64,000 nt of DNA from contig NZ_CAIWTY010000016.1 of assembly GCF_903915725.1 (NCBI RefSeq), positions 1-64,000 of the forward strand. Direction: 5' to 3'. Of this stretch, positions 63,275 through 64,000 are shown piece after piece; the first letter of the stretch is position 1, and the number at the start of each line of letters is the position of its first letter. The notes below the pieces were generated by a model, which had not been told where the DNA came from, made no database searches, and was given only the letters and a program-made list of their open reading frames with translations. Origin of the DNA: an uncultured Rhodopila sp. GTDB taxonomy: Bacteria > Pseudomonadota > Alphaproteobacteria > Acetobacterales > Acetobacteraceae. The translations under genes and the position numbers were made by a program.

Positions 63275-64000
63275 ATGACACACGCGTCAAATACCGGTTC
63301 GCAAACGGGCAGCGATGGCACAATCGGCATTCAGGATCCGCCCATCCCGCTGTCCATCGCGTGGGCAGTGTCAAACATACTCACCGTCGGCGTGGGGGAG
63401 GAGTACTCCACCATCGCCGCTGCCGTGGCGGCAGCGCGCAACGGTGATATTATCGAAGTCAACGCCGGCACTTATACCAACGATTTTGCCATCGTAACCG
63501 CCAACGTCACGTTGATCGGCGTCGGCGGCATCGTCAATATGGTCGCAACCGAGCCGCCGACGAACCTCAAAGGCATCATCACCGTCGACGCGAGTTGCAC
63601 GATCGAGAACTTTTCGTTCACCGGTGCCGCGATCAGCGACGCGGACGGTGGCAACGCCGCCGGGATCCGCTACGAAGGCGGCAACATGGTGCTGGATAAC
63701 GATAGTTTCCAGGGTAACCAGAACGGTCTCCTGGCGTTCCCGGTCCTCGGCCTGGCAAGCAACACCATCGTCCTGAACAACGACACGTTCAATGAGAACG
63801 GTTCGGGCTCCGGCTACACCCACAACGCCTATATCGGTGCCGTCGACTCGCTGACGGTGACCAACTGCGAGTTCGAGCAGGCCAATGTCGGCCACGAGCT
63901 CAAGAGCCGCGCCCTGGTCAATAACATTACCAACAACCTCTTTTGGGATGGCCCGACCGCTACTCCCAGCTACGACATCGACCTGCCCAACGGCGGCGCC
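63275..64000 (+). CDS. Right-handed beta-helix protein, N-terminal part
   Basis: The frame is open to the end of the window (242 codons, no stop), so the C-terminus is missing. After a polar N-terminus without a Sec signal, ILTVGVGEEYSTIAAAVAAA and RNGDIIEVNAGTYTN match the start of pectate-lyase-like parallel beta-helices. Rungs such as MVLDNDSFQGNQNGLLAF, IVLNNDTFNENGSG and LTVTNCEFEQANVG follow. Lack of a Sec signal and the Asp/Asn-rich rungs suggest a type I-secreted surface protein or polysaccharide-active enzyme; RTX repeats may lie beyond the window. The ATG lies in AT-rich DNA with a weak RBS (AGGCCTCGCAAA). Confidence 0.75.
   Translation, partial: MTHASNTGSQTGSDGTIGIQDPPIPLSIAWAVSNILTVGVGEEYSTIAAAVAAARNGDIIEVNAGTYTNDFAIVTANVTLIGVGGIVNMVATEPPTNLKGIITVDASCTIENFSFTGAAISDADGGNAAGIRYEGGNMVLDNDSFQGNQNGLLAFPVLGLASNTIVLNNDTFNENGSGSGYTHNAYIGAVDSLTVTNCEFEQANVGHELKSRALVNNITNNLFWDGPTATPSYDIDLPNGGA

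Overview
The window is 64 kb of high-GC DNA with short intergenic gaps, strong Shine-Dalgarno sites and no rRNA, tRNA, CRISPR array or transposase that I could find. Gene content suggests an alphaproteobacterium, probably Rhodospirillales and most likely Acetobacteraceae. The supporting features are a truB-rpsO-pnp cluster, NodT-type and OprB-type outer-membrane proteins, a DUF29 protein, a PEP-CTERM protein, a glutaminyl-tRNA synthetase and several families of dispersed palindromic intergenic repeats. The family-level placement is inference; no marker gene was compared.

Layout, left to right. Positions 1-5385 hold a broken prepilin-peptidase fragment, a PheC-like periplasmic protein, an ABC substrate-binding protein, a beta-propeller protein, a secreted esterase and a SpoU rRNA/tRNA methylase. 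A housekeeping block follows (dcd, murA, ppa) and then a DUF29 protein. On the minus strand, 8989-13737 is a complete branched-chain amino-acid type ABC importer in the order livG-livF-livK-livH-livM. From 13875 to 29005 there is an OprB porin, then an efflux set made of an outer-membrane factor, a periplasmic adaptor and two RND pumps of MdtB/MdtC type. That set is interrupted by a chemoreceptor, a well-supported 6S RNA gene (minus strand, about 19222-19389), a MESH1-like HD hydrolase, a PRC-barrel protein and a small lipoprotein.

From 29368 to 36983 come a conserved 100-residue protein with a strong promoter, a GH15 glycosidase translationally coupled to a small exported Tyr/Pro-rich protein, a ferritin-like diiron protein, recQ, a candidate structured small RNA with its own promoter and terminator, and a SAM methyltransferase. 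Positions 37226-39885 are a graveyard: an hsdR 5' part fused out of frame to an hsdS 3' end (a deleted type I restriction system), a GxxExxY gene with an in-frame stop and flanking inverted repeats, and an intact DUF433/DUF5615 toxin-antitoxin-like pair. Then follow truB, rpsO and pnp, a compact three-gene cassette of unknown function with less GC-rich codons, a nitronate monooxygenase, a Uma2-type nuclease and a cytochrome b561.

The right end (47994-64000) holds a 998-residue beta-solenoid membrane protein with near-identical 53-residue repeats, an NCS2-like permease carrying a C-terminal kinase-like ATPase domain and divergent from a STAS protein, and a protein-acetyltransferase-type acyl-CoA synthetase/GNAT fusion that lacks the phospho-histidine motif. 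It continues with a PEP-CTERM protein, glnS, an EamA transporter, a frameshifted MqsA-like antitoxin, a D-2-hydroxyacid dehydrogenase, three small proteins and the start of a right-handed beta-helix protein that runs off the window. The items most worth follow-up are the 6S RNA, the second candidate small RNA, the three-gene cassette after pnp, the permease-ATPase/STAS pair and the collapsed restriction locus.
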